DNA of 64,000 nucleotides from Citrobacter europaeus (GTDB lineage Bacteria; Pseudomonadota; Gammaproteobacteria; Enterobacterales; Enterobacteriaceae): positions 3,782,001-3,846,000 of the forward strand of contig CP083650.1 in the NCBI GenBank assembly GCA_020099315.1. Reading direction: 5' to 3'. The notes below the pieces were generated by a model. The model was not told where the DNA came from, did no database searches, and worked only from the letters and a program-made list of their open reading frames with translations. Below, piece after piece: positions 52,841 to 60,687 of this stretch (positions within the stretch are counted from its first letter, which is position 1; each line of letters opens with the position of its first letter). Both the position numbers and the translations under genes were made by a program.

Positions 52841-53269
52841 TTAGTGCCACCACATAATGCCTTGCGTCGTAACCGCTGCGACAACAACATAGCGCAGCGC
52901 CTTGCCAAGACATAAGAAAAAGAGTACCGGGCCCCACGAGATGCGCATCCATCCAGCTAACAGGCACAGTAAATCGCCCACAACCGGCATCCAGCTTAAT
53001 AATAGTGTGACAGCGCCATAGCGCCGCAGCCAGCCAGTGGCTTTTTCTTGCCAGCGCGATGTTTTACGCAATGGAAAGAAACGCCCAAGGATAACGTTAG
53101 TTAACCCTCCAAGGCTATTACCCATTGTTGCTGTTAAGACTAAGACCCAGGGATGACTTACCCCAGAAACCAGCAAAGCAACTAAAACAACCTCAGAATT
53201 ACCGGGTAATAGCGTAGCGCTGAGAAAACTGCTGGCAAACAGTGACAGGAGCGATAGTCCATCACTCAC
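52841..53269 (-). CDS. yqaA: DedA-related membrane protein YqaA
   Basis: A 142-residue SNARE-associated/VTT-type membrane protein with about four helices (SLFASSFLSATLLPGNSEVVLVALL, ...NSLGGLTNVILGRFF, RRYGAVTLLLSWMPVVGDLLCLLAGWM). The NSLGG loop and the second-half arginine are typical of the DedA superfamily, proposed lipid scramblases/transporters. It overlaps the yqaB stop by 4 bases. Confidence 0.9.
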   Translation of the reverse strand: MSDGLSLLSLFASSFLSATLLPGNSEVVLVALLVSGVSHPWVLVLTATMGNSLGGLTNVILGRFFPLRKTSRWQEKATGWLRRYGAVTLLLSWMPVVGDLLCLLAGWMRISWGPVLFFLCLGKALRYVVVAAVTTQGIMWWH

Positions 53270-53832
53270 AATAACCGGACATCCACAGCATCCATTCCCG
53301 CGGCACGCGCCGCCTGCAGTCCAAAATCAGCATCTTCAAACACCACACAGCGCGCCGGAACAACGCCCATACGTTCAGCACAGAGCAAAAACGTATCAGG
53401 AGCAGGTTTATGGCGTTGAACGTGATCGGCTGCGACTACAGCATCAAAATAGCGACGCAGCCCAAGATGAGCGAGCAGAGCCTCTGCAATCGCGCTTTCA
53501 CTCCCCGTACCTACCGACATAGGACGGCGACCATGCCAGGCCTTCACGACGTCAACCAATGGCAAAGGTTGGACGCTATCCAGCAGCATGCTTCTCACCT
53601 TATCGGTTTTTTCACGTGCCAGGGCATGTGGGTCAAGATCGGCATGATTCAACTCAATTACCGACTGGGCAATACGCCACGTTGGGGAGCCATTGAGGGC
53701 GACCATGGCTTGTTCATCAAAACGTAGCCCATAATGCCCCAATACCTCATGCCACGCCTTACGGTGCGTAGGCTCGGTATCCAGGATGGTGCCATCCATA
53801 TCAAAAATCAAACCCGCATAACGTTCGTACAT
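53266..53832 (-). CDS. yqaB: HAD-family fructose-1-phosphatase YqaB
   Basis: A 188-residue HAD phosphatase. Motif I is DMDGTILDTE with the nucleophilic Asp, motif II the serine/threonine in SVGTGSES, motif III the Lys in RHKPAPDTF and motif IV FEDADFG. E. coli YqaB dephosphorylates fructose-1-phosphate and related sugar phosphates. The start is at 53832 (MYERYAGLIFDMDG); a 54-residue N-terminal extension is rejected by comparison. Confidence 0.94.
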   Translation of the reverse strand: MYERYAGLIFDMDGTILDTEPTHRKAWHEVLGHYGLRFDEQAMVALNGSPTWRIAQSVIELNHADLDPHALAREKTDKVRSMLLDSVQPLPLVDVVKAWHGRRPMSVGTGSESAIAEALLAHLGLRRYFDAVVAADHVQRHKPAPDTFLLCAERMGVVPARCVVFEDADFGLQAARAAGMDAVDVRLL

Positions 53833-54011
53833 CGTCTTCTCACAAGCCGATTGACCAGACGTTATTTTATCGTAATTGATTGATTTTGTCGCTGACAGCG
53901 AATTAAGGGGTGTTCCGGGAGTATGAGGAAATGATTCGAAAAGGGGAAGATGGTGCTGGCGATTATCTCGCAGACCATGAAAAAACAGTTTCACAGTTAT
54001 TTCGGAGAAGA

Positions 54012-54088
54012 TGGTGCATCCGGGAGGATTCGAACCTCCGACCGCTCGGTTCGTAGCCGAGTACTCTATCCAGCTGAGCTACGGATGC
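54012..54088 (-). tRNA. argQ: tRNA-Arg (anticodon ACG)
   Basis: A 77-base gene, full cloverleaf with encoded CCA. The 5' acceptor strand GCATCCG pairs with CGGATGC, the anticodon loop reads CTACGAA, and the T-arm is GTTCGAATC. The A of the anticodon is read as inosine. It is the last of four identical arginine genes in the serV-arg cluster. Confidence 0.98.
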
Positions 54089-54127
54089 ATCGGGAATTGC
54101 TGATTACTACTGATACTGCGAAGAAGA

Positions 54128-54202
54128 TGGTGCATCCGGGAGGATTACTCGGCTGCGCCTCGCCCTGCGGGCCGTTGCTGAAGCAACGTTATCCTCCCTG
54201 GT
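54128..54202 (-). repeat. tRNA-3'-end-like palindromic element
   Basis: On the minus strand this 75-base segment ends in AATCCTCCCGGATGCACCA, identical to the last 19 bases of the neighbouring tRNA-Arg genes, but the rest of the tRNA is absent. Its other end starts ACCAGGGAGGAT, inverted with respect to ATCCTCCC. The inside carries hairpins GTTGC/GCAAC and GCCC/GGGC. TGGT repeats flank it. Relative to the flank of argQ it is an insertion of 71 bases. Confidence 0.7.
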
Positions 54203-54259
54203 ACTCGCGATTATCTCGCAGTCCATGAAACAACAGTTTCGCTGTTATCTCGGAGAAGA

Positions 54260-54336
54260 TGGTGCATCCGGGAGGATTCGAACCTCCGACCGCTCGGTTC
54301 GTAGCCGAGTACTCTATCCAGCTGAGCTACGGATGC
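54260..54336 (-). tRNA. argZ: tRNA-Arg (anticodon ACG)
   Basis: A 77-base copy identical to the other arginine genes of the array, with encoded CCA. Its 3' flank (54203-54259) is a near-duplicate of the 3' flank of argQ, showing that the array grew by tandem duplication. Confidence 0.98.
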
Positions 54337-54396
54337 ATCGGGAAACTTGCTTTACTGCCGATATTGATACCGCAATAAACGATATCAAGTAAGAGA

Positions 54397-54473
54397 TGGT
54401 GCATCCGGGAGGATTCGAACCTCCGACCGCTCGGTTCGTAGCCGAGTACTCTATCCAGCTGAGCTACGGATGC
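54397..54473 (-). tRNA. argY: tRNA-Arg (anticodon ACG)
   Basis: A 77-base copy identical to the other arginine genes. Spacers on both sides contain ATATCG/GATATC-rich sequence, unlike the argZ/argQ spacer type. Confidence 0.98.
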
Positions 54474-54564
54474 ATCAGGGAAACTTACTTACTGCAGATT
54501 TGATATCGCTGCTAAAGTGATATCGATTTTCTGTAACAACGCTAATGCGCTATTGCAGAGAAGA

Positions 54565-54641
54565 TGGTGCATCCGGGAGGATTCGAACCTCCGACCGCTC
54601 GGTTCGTAGCCGAGTACTCTATCCAGCTGAGCTACGGATGC
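54565..54641 (-). tRNA. argV: tRNA-Arg (anticodon ACG)
   Basis: A 77-base copy identical to the other arginine genes. Only 3 bases separate it from the CCA end of serV, so the two come from one precursor. Confidence 0.98.
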
Positions 54642-54644
54642 AAA

Positions 54645-54737
54645 TGGCGGTGAGGCGGGGATTCGAACCCCGGATGCAGCTTTTGACCGCATACTCCCTT
54701 AGCAGGGGAGCGCCTTCAGCCTCTCGGCCACCTCACC
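54645..54737 (-). tRNA. serV: tRNA-Ser (anticodon GCT)
   Basis: A 93-base class-II tRNA with a long variable arm. Acceptor GGTGAGG pairs with CCTCACC, the anticodon loop is CTGCTAA and the CCA is encoded. It is the first gene of the transcription unit, with a stable-RNA promoter upstream. Confidence 0.98.
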
Positions 54738-54799
54738 AACACGCCTCTTGCGAGTGCTTCGAAGAACTTGTTTCTGCTCATCGTCGCTGCGTGGCGCAC

Positions 54800-54827
54800 A
54801 TATTACTTTCTGGGACTTATAAGTCAA
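54800..54827 (-). promoter_or_regulatory. Stable-RNA promoter of the serV-argVYZQ operon
   Basis: On the minus strand TTGACT (54822-54827) and TAATAT (54800-54805) are 16 bases apart, followed by a GC-rich GTGCGCCACGC discriminator, the hallmark of stringently controlled tRNA promoters. The 336-base gap 54738-55073 holds this promoter, the csrA hairpin and otherwise AT-rich sequence without a supported gene. Confidence 0.75.
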
Positions 54828-55041
54828 ACAATTTTTCCAGAGCTTTTATCGTTTGCACATTTCACGCGCAATTAGTCTGCAAAAACGGCAAAAAGAGTGT
54901 TTTATCAACAGATAAATTGGCAATTTCCTGAAGCAGTGAACAAACGGAAACGTCGCAGGAAAAGGCAATACGCGCAGTGGAATCGAAAAAATGGGGAAGA
55001 CAAAATAGAAAAGAGAAGAAAAAGGACTATTCAATCAGGTT

Positions 55042-55066
55042 GCGCCTCACCAGAAAGGTGAGACGC
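55042..55066 (-). terminator. Hairpin after csrA
   Basis: GCGTCTCACC/GGTGAGGCGC stem with a TTTCT loop on the minus strand, 7 bases after the csrA stop. No U-run follows, so termination efficiency is uncertain. Confidence 0.5.
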
Positions 55067-55073
55067 GAAAACC

Positions 55074-55259
55074 TTAGTAACTGGACTGCTGGGATTTTTC
55101 AGCCTGGATACGCTGGTAGATCTCTTCACGATGGACAGAAACTTCTTTCGGGGCGTTTACGCCAATGCGCACCTGGTTGCCCTTCACCCCTAAAACTGTC
55201 ACGGTGACCTCATCGCCTATCATGAGGGTCTCACCAACTCGACGAGTCAGAATCAGCAT
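55074..55259 (-). CDS. csrA: Carbon storage regulator CsrA
   Basis: A 61-residue RNA-binding dimer: [52 protein letters not shown]. The N-terminal LTRR and the VHREEI region form the GGA-binding surface. It represses or activates translation of glycogen, biofilm and motility messages. The ATG follows AAGGAG. Confidence 0.98.
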
Positions 55260-55454
55260 TCTTTGCTCCTTGAAAGATTAAAAGAGTCGGGTCTCTCTGT
55301 ATCCCGGCATTATCCATCATATAACGCCAAAAAGTAAGCGATGACAAACACCTAAGTGTAAGCAGTCACGGCATCACATTCTGTTAAACCTAAGTTTAGC
55401 CGATATACACAACTTCAACCTGACTTTATCGTTGTCGATAGCGTTGATCCAACC

Positions 55455-55476
55455 GCTGCGGACTGAAGTCCGCAGC
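55455..55476 (-). terminator. Hairpin after alaS
   Basis: A perfect 10-bp stem, GCTGCGGACT/AGTCCGCAGC, with a 2-base loop, 22 bases after the alaS stop. There is no U-run, so it may be an mRNA-stability or partial-terminator element in the alaS-csrA gap. Confidence 0.55.
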
Positions 55477-55497
55477 GTCGGCTTACGCTTATAATTA

Positions 55498-58125
55498 TTA
55501 CAGTTTTGCGCTGACCCAGCCTTTCACACTGGCTAACGCTGCAGGCAGAGCCGCTGCATCCGTACCACCGGCTTGCGCCATGTCCGGACGACCGCCACCC
55601 TTACCGCCTACCTGCTGAGCGACCATGCCAACCAGTTCCCCTGCTTTCACGCGATCTGTCACGTCCTTAGACACACCCGCAATCAGAGAAACCTTACCTT
55701 CCACTACCGTTGCCAGAACGATAACGGTAGACCCCAGTTGATTTTTCAGATCATCAACCATGGTACGCAACATTTTCGGCTCAACGTCCGCGAGTTCGCT
55801 GACCAGCAGCTTCACGCCGTTGATATCAACTGCTTTGCTGGAAAGATTTGCACTCTCCTGCGCCGCAGCCTGTTCCTTCAATTGCTGCAATTCTTTTTCA
55901 AGTTGACGCGTACGCTCCAGTACGGAACGAACTTTGTCACCGATATTCTGGCTATCGCCTTTCAGCAGTTGCGCAATATCGCTTAAGCGATCGCTCTCAG
56001 CATGCACGGTTTGGATAGCGCCTTCACCGGTTACGGCTTCGATACGACGAACGCCCGCCGCGGTGCCTGACTCGGACACTATGCGGAACAGACCGATATC
56101 CCCCGTACGGCTGGCGTGAGTACCGCCACACAGTTCGGTAGAGAAATCCCCCATGCTCAGAACACGCACGTGATCGTCATATTTCTCGCCAAACAGCGCC
56201 ATTGCGCCTTTGGCTTTCGCCGCTTCGAGATCCATGATGTTCGTTTCAATCGGCAGGTTGCGACGAATTTGCGCATTCACCAGATCTTCAACGGCACGGA
56301 TTTCATCAGGCTTCATAGCTTCGGTATGAGAGAAGTCGAAGCGCAGCACTTTATCGTTAACCAACGAGCCTTTCTGCGCTACATGCGTACCGAGTACCTG
56401 GCGCAGCGCCGCGTGCATCAGGTGCGTTGCGGAGTGGTTCAGGCGAATACGCGCACGACGTGCATCATCAACATCGGCCTGTACTGCATCGCCAATTTTC
56501 AGAGAACCCGTAGACAGCTTGCCGATGTGACCAATGGCCTGGCCATATTTCTGCGTGTCGCTGACCGCAAAGCTAAAGCCCGCGCCTTTCAGTTCACCCT
56601 TGTCGCCAACCTGACCGCCAGATTCCGCATAGAACGGCGTCTGATCCAGAACGACAACTGCGTCCTGACCTGCGTTAATTGCGTCTACTGCTTTACCATC
56701 AACAAACAGCGCGGTCACTTTGCCGTTCAGTTCCAGGTGTTCGTAGCCTTTAAATTCAGAGGCGCCATCAACGCGAATCATCGCATTGTAGTCTGCGCCG
56801 AAGCCGCTGGCTTCACGCGCACGACGGCGCTGTTCTTCCATTGCAGCTTCAAAACCGGCTTCATCAACCTTAATGTTGCGCTCACGGCAAACGTCTGCCG
56901 TCAGGTCAACCGGGAAACCGTAGGTGTCATACAGACGGAATGCGGTTTCGCCATCCAGCGTATCGCCGGACAGTTTTGCCAGTTCTTCATCCAGCAGCGC
57001 CAGACCACGCTCCAGAGTACGTGCAAACTGCTCTTCTTCGGTTTTCAGAACCTGCTCAACCATAGCCTGCTGACGCTTCAGTTCTTCACCTGCTGAGCCC
57101 ATGACTTCCACCAGCGGACCAACCAGCTTGTAGAAGAAAGTATCCTTCGCGCCCAGCATATTGCCATGACGTACCGCGCGACGAATGATACGGCGCAGCA
57201 CATAACCACGGTTTTCATTCGACGGAACAACGCCATCGGCAATCAGGAATGCGCAGGAACGGATATGGTCGGCGATAACACGCAGCGACTTGTTGCTCAA
57301 ATCGGTCGCGCCAGTAACTTTTGCCACGGATTCGATCAGTGAGCGGAACAGGTCGATTTCATAGTTGGAGTTAACGTGTTGCAGCACTGCCGCAATACGC
57401 TCCAGACCCATACCGGTATCCACGGACGGTTTCGGCAGCGGTTCCATGGTGCCGTCAGCCTGACGGTTGAACTGCATGAAGACGATGTTCCAGATCTCAA
57501 TGTAGCGATCGCCATCTTCTTCTGCGCTTCCCGGAGGGCCACCCCAAATATGGTCGCCATGGTCGTAGAAAATTTCGGTGCACGGGCCGCAAGGACCGGT
57601 ATCACCCATCTGCCAGAAGTTGTCGGAAGCATAAGCCGCGCCTTTGTTATCACCGATGCGGATGATACGTTCGCGTGGAATACCGACTTCTTTCTCCCAG
57701 ATTTCATAGGCTTCATCGTCAGTTTCATAGACGGTGACCCACAGACGATCTTTTGGCAGGGCAAACCAGTTTTCACCGGTCAACAGTTCCCACGCGTATT
57801 GAATGGCGTCGTGTTTGAAGTAATCGCCGAAGCTGAAGTTGCCCAGCATTTCGAAGAAAGTGTGGTGACGTGCAGTGTAACCGACGTTTTCCAGGTCGTT
57901 GTGCTTACCGCCCGCACGTACGCAACGCTGCGAGGTGGTTGCGCGGGAATAATTACGCTTGTCGAGGCCAAGGAAAACATCCTTGAACTGGTTCATCCCG
58001 GCGTTGGTAAACAACAAAGTAGGGTCATTGTTCGGTACCAGGGAGCTGCTGGCAACTACCTGATGTCCTTTACTATGGAAAAAATCGAGAAACGCCTGAC
58101 GGATCTCAGCGGTGCTCTTGCTCAT
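55498..58125 (-). CDS. alaS: Alanyl-tRNA synthetase AlaS
   Basis: An 875-residue class-II synthetase. The N-terminal aminoacylation domain (STAEIRQAFLDFFHSKGHQVVASSSLVPNNDPTLLFTNAGMNQFK, with AYASDNFWQMGDTGPCGPCTEIFYD) is followed by the editing domain with zinc/editing motifs HSATHLMHAAL and CGGTHASRTG, a coiled-coil and the C-terminal C-Ala domain with GGKGGGRPDMAQAGG. It charges tRNA-Ala and removes misacylated Ser/Gly. Confidence 0.97.
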   Translation of the reverse strand: MSKSTAEIRQAFLDFFHSKGHQVVASSSLVPNNDPTLLFTNAGMNQFKDVFLGLDKRNYSRATTSQRCVRAGGKHNDLENVGYTARHHTFFEMLGNFSFGDYFKHDAIQYAWELLTGENWFALPKDRLWVTVYETDDEAYEIWEKEVGIPRERIIRIGDNKGAAYASDNFWQMGDTGPCGPCTEIFYDHGDHIWGGPPGSAEEDGDRYIEIWNIVFMQFNRQADGTMEPLPKPSVDTGMGLERIAAVLQHVNSNYEIDLFRSLIESVAKVTGATDLSNKSLRVIADHIRSCAFLIADGVVPSNENRGYVLRRIIRRAVRHGNMLGAKDTFFYKLVGPLVEVMGSAGEELKRQQAMVEQVLKTEEEQFARTLERGLALLDEELAKLSGDTLDGETAFRLYDTYGFPVDLTADVCRERNIKVDEAGFEAAMEEQRRRAREASGFGADYNAMIRVDGASEFKGYEHLELNGKVTALFVDGKAVDAINAGQDAVVVLDQTPFYAESGGQVGDKGELKGAGFSFAVSDTQKYGQAIGHIGKLSTGSLKIGDAVQADVDDARRARIRLNHSATHLMHAALRQVLGTHVAQKGSLVNDKVLRFDFSHTEAMKPDEIRAVEDLVNAQIRRNLPIETNIMDLEAAKAKGAMALFGEKYDDHVRVLSMGDFSTELCGGTHASRTGDIGLFRIVSESGTAAGVRRIEAVTGEGAIQTVHAESDRLSDIAQLLKGDSQNIGDKVRSVLERTRQLEKELQQLKEQAAAQESANLSSKAVDINGVKLLVSELADVEPKMLRTMVDDLKNQLGSTVIVLATVVEGKVSLIAGVSKDVTDRVKAGELVGMVAQQVGGKGGGRPDMAQAGGTDAAALPAALASVKGWVSAKL

Positions 58126-58253
58126 AATTATCCTGAAGAAATCAAGCTAACGAAATGTCATTACCAGCATCGGCACGTAAACTGCGCCTCTGGCAATCGA
58201 AAAGTGGGAATAAGATAAGTTTTCTTTACTGGGAAGTAAAATCCCGTATGCGC

Positions 58254-58754
58254 TCAATCGTCAAAATTTCGCCATATTGCCTGAATATCTTCCATCAGAT
58301 AGCCACGATAGAGCAAAAAGCGCTGGACCTTTACCTTATCTGAAAAATCTACAGGTAAAGGTTCTCCGTATTTCCGAATGGCCTGATCGCGCGCAAGAAC
58401 TGCCCAGTCAATTTCGCATTCGCGCATGGCCCGCTCGATAGCCTCACGCGTGATCCCCTTTTGGTTTAGTTCCTGACGTACACGCGCGGGTCCATAGCCC
58501 TTACGGCTACGGCTGGCGATAAACTGCTGAACGAAGCGATCATCATCCAGATAACGACTTTCAATACACCAGGCGATGACCTTGTCGTAATCCTCCGGCG
58601 TAGCATCAATGTCTTCCGGTCCATTTTTCCCCATCACTGGAGCGGCCAGCTTGCGCCGCAGCTCCTGCTCGCTGTGATCGCGCATTGCCAGAATACGTAC
58701 GGCGCGGTCAAGAAGTCGTGAATAAGCCGAACGGCGAGAAGTTGCTTCTGTCAT
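58254..58754 (-). CDS. recX: RecA modulator RecX
   Basis: A 166-residue all-helical protein made of three-helix repeats (AVRILAMRDHSEQELRRKL, YLDDDRFVQQFIASRSRKGYGPARVRQELNQKGI). It inhibits RecA filament extension. It lies downstream of recA behind a terminator, so its expression depends on read-through, as known in E. coli. Confidence 0.95.
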   Translation of the reverse strand: MTEATSRRSAYSRLLDRAVRILAMRDHSEQELRRKLAAPVMGKNGPEDIDATPEDYDKVIAWCIESRYLDDDRFVQQFIASRSRKGYGPARVRQELNQKGITREAIERAMRECEIDWAVLARDQAIRKYGEPLPVDFSDKVKVQRFLLYRGYLMEDIQAIWRNFDD

Positions 58755-58771
58755 AGTGAGCCTTCAGAAAT

Positions 58772-58801
58772 GAAAAAGGGCTGCATGATATGCAGCCCTT
58801 T
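58772..58801 (-). terminator. Terminator between recA and recX
   Basis: A perfect 12-bp stem, AAAGGGCTGCAT/ATGCAGCCCTTT, with a 3-base loop, followed by TTTTTC on the minus strand. It limits recX to a fraction of recA transcripts. Confidence 0.9.
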
Positions 58802-58840
58802 ACTATATGCGATTCAAAACATGCGATTCAAAACAGATTA

Positions 58841-59905
58841 TCAGAAATCTTCGTTCGTTTCTTTTACGTCTTCACCGCTGTCATCAACGGAGAAATCAGG
58901 CGTTGAATCCTGGTTGTTGAGCAGTAACTCACGTAACTTCGTCTCAATTTCTTTCGCAGTTGCCGGGTTTTCTTTCAGCCAGTTGGTCGCATTCGCTTTA
59001 CCCTGACCGATTTTCTCACCGTTGTAGCTGTACCATGCACCCGCTTTTTCAATCAGCTTCTCTTTCACGCCCAGGTCAACCAGTTCGCCGTAGAAGTTAA
59101 TACCTTCACCGTAAAGAATCTGGAATTCAGCCTGTTTGAACGGCGCTGCAATTTTGTTTTTCACGACCTTAACACGGGTTTCGCTACCAACCACGTTGTC
59201 GCCTTCTTTCACCGCGCCAATACGACGGATATCCAGGCGGACAGAAGCATAGAACTTAAGGGCGTTACCACCGGTGGTGGTTTCCGGGTTACCGAACATC
59301 ACGCCAATCTTCATACGGATCTGGTTGATGAAAATCAGCAGCGTGTTGGACTGCTTCAGGTTACCGGCCAGCTTACGCATTGCCTGGCTCATCATACGTG
59401 CCGCAAGGCCCATGTGAGAGTCACCAATCTCGCCTTCGATTTCTGCCTTCGGCGTCAATGCGGCAACGGAGTCGACAACGATAACGTCAACCGCGCCGGA
59501 GCGCGCCAGCGCATCACAGATTTCCAGCGCTTGCTCACCGGTATCCGGCTGAGAACACAGCAGGTTGTCGATATCAACGCCAAGTTTGCGCGCATAGACA
59601 GGATCCAGCGCATGTTCCGCATCGATGAACGCACAGGTTTTACCTTCGCGCTGTGCGGCGGCAATAACCTGCAGGGTCAGCGTCGTTTTACCGGAGGATT
59701 CAGGCCCGTAGATTTCGACGATACGGCCCATTGGCAGACCGCCCGCGCCCAGTGCGATATCCAGAGAAAGCGAACCGGTGGAGATGGTTTCCACATCCAT
59801 GGAACGGTCTTCACCCAGGCGCATGATGGAGCCTTTACCGAATTGCTTTTCGATCTGACCCAGCGCTGCCGCCAACGCTTTCTGTTTGTTTTCGTCGATA
59901 GCCAT
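58841..59905 (-). CDS. recA: Recombinase RecA
   Basis: A 354-residue strand-exchange ATPase and LexA coprotease. Walker A is GPESSGKTTL, Walker B VIVVDSVAAL, loop L2 runs around GVMFGNPETTTGGNALKFY, and the acidic C-terminal tail is DDSGEDVKETNEDF. It is one residue longer than E. coli RecA. Its promoter and LexA box are at 59974-60001. Confidence 0.98.
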   Translation of the reverse strand: MAIDENKQKALAAALGQIEKQFGKGSIMRLGEDRSMDVETISTGSLSLDIALGAGGLPMGRIVEIYGPESSGKTTLTLQVIAAAQREGKTCAFIDAEHALDPVYARKLGVDIDNLLCSQPDTGEQALEICDALARSGAVDVIVVDSVAALTPKAEIEGEIGDSHMGLAARMMSQAMRKLAGNLKQSNTLLIFINQIRMKIGVMFGNPETTTGGNALKFYASVRLDIRRIGAVKEGDNVVGSETRVKVVKNKIAAPFKQAEFQILYGEGINFYGELVDLGVKEKLIEKAGAWYSYNGEKIGQGKANATNWLKENPATAKEIETKLRELLLNNQDSTPDFSVDDSGEDVKETNEDF

Positions 59906-59973
59906 TAATTACTCCTGTCATGCCGCTTTCGGGTTAAACCGCGAAACGTGATAGATAATGTTCTGTTGAGGCA

Positions 59974-60001
59974 ATTATACTGTATGCTCATACAGTATCA
60001 A
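59974..60001 (-). promoter_or_regulatory. recA promoter and LexA (SOS) box
   Basis: The LexA box TACTGTATGCTCATACAGTA (59978-59997, plus-strand reading) fits TACTG-(N)10-CAGTA and is self-complementary except at the centre. The minus-strand -35 TTGATA (59996-60001) and -10 TATAAT (59974-59979) have a 16-base spacer, and the box lies within the promoter. The -35 overlaps the last codons of pncC. Confidence 0.95.
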
Positions 60002-60495
60002 GTATTTTGTAGAAATTGTTGCCACAGGGTTTGTAACGCGTAGGCGGTCGCCTGTCGACGTACCGCGTCGCGATCGCCGCTGAAGCATTCCCGGCGGGTA
60101 ATCCCCTCGCCGCTCACGCTGGCAAAAGCGAACCATACCGTCCCCACGGGCTTTTCTTCACTGCCACCATCTGGCCCCGCAATACCGCTTATCGAAACAG
60201 CGAAATGCGCGCGGGCGGCTTTTAGCGCACCAATCGCCATCTCCACCACGACAGGCTCGCTCACCGCGCCATGCTGGGCCAGCGTCTCTTCGCGCACGCC
60301 AATCATCTGCGCTTTAGCTTCATTGCTGTAGGTTACAAACCCACGCTCAAACCAGGCGGAGCTGCCGGCAATATCCGTAATCACTTTGGCTACCCAGCCG
60401 CCGGTGCAGGATTCCGCCGTTGTTACGGTTGCACCGCGCGCCTTCAGCGCCAGGCCAACCTTCTCGCTTAACTGCATCAGTTCACTGTCAGTCAT
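59998..60495 (-). CDS. pncC: Nicotinamide-nucleotide amidohydrolase PncC (YgaD, CinA C-domain)
   Basis: A 165-residue CinA C-terminal-type enzyme that deamidates NMN to nicotinate mononucleotide in pyridine-nucleotide recycling. Motifs: TAESCTGGWVAKVITDIAGSSAWFERGFVTYSNEAK and SGIAGPDGGSEEKPVGTVWFA. Length equals E. coli PncC. It is directly upstream of recA and shares its end with the recA promoter. Confidence 0.95.
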   Translation of the reverse strand: MTDSELMQLSEKVGLALKARGATVTTAESCTGGWVAKVITDIAGSSAWFERGFVTYSNEAKAQMIGVREETLAQHGAVSEPVVVEMAIGALKAARAHFAVSISGIAGPDGGSEEKPVGTVWFAFASVSGEGITRRECFSGDRDAVRRQATAYALQTLWQQFLQNT

Positions 60496-60618
60496 TTCAG
60501 CCTCTGTCAGTTAAAAAAATATGCCGGACAAGATAGCACTTTCATAACCAATGTGGGGATGGAGAGAACGATTTACGAGGAGGATTCCAAAAATTGCTCC
60601 GTGGCATAAATAAGACCT

Positions 60619-60677
60619 GCCGGATGGCGATACCAGAGCATCTTATCCGGCCTACAAGAGATATCTTCCGGTAGGCC
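60619..60677. repeat. REP/BIME elements between mltB and pncC
   Basis: GCCGGATGGCG...CTTATCCGGCCTAC is followed by a second inverted GTAGGCCGG unit, a composite REP after the mltB stop on the minus strand. Confidence 0.7.
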
Positions 60678-60687
60678 GGTGGAGCGA

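Noticed and set aside
53833..53994. 54-residue extension of yqaB
   Set aside because: It precedes a normal HAD start and does not resemble the family; MYERYAGLIFDMDG at 53832 fits E. coli YqaB.
54690..54931. Part of a possible protein across the tRNA array and its flank
   Set aside because: The frame runs through structural tRNA genes; it is an artefact of tRNA sequence without stops.
56116..57096. 326-codon open frame antisense to alaS
   Set aside because: It is a long shadow frame opposite a highly conserved gene with strong codon bias; no family resemblance or start signal.
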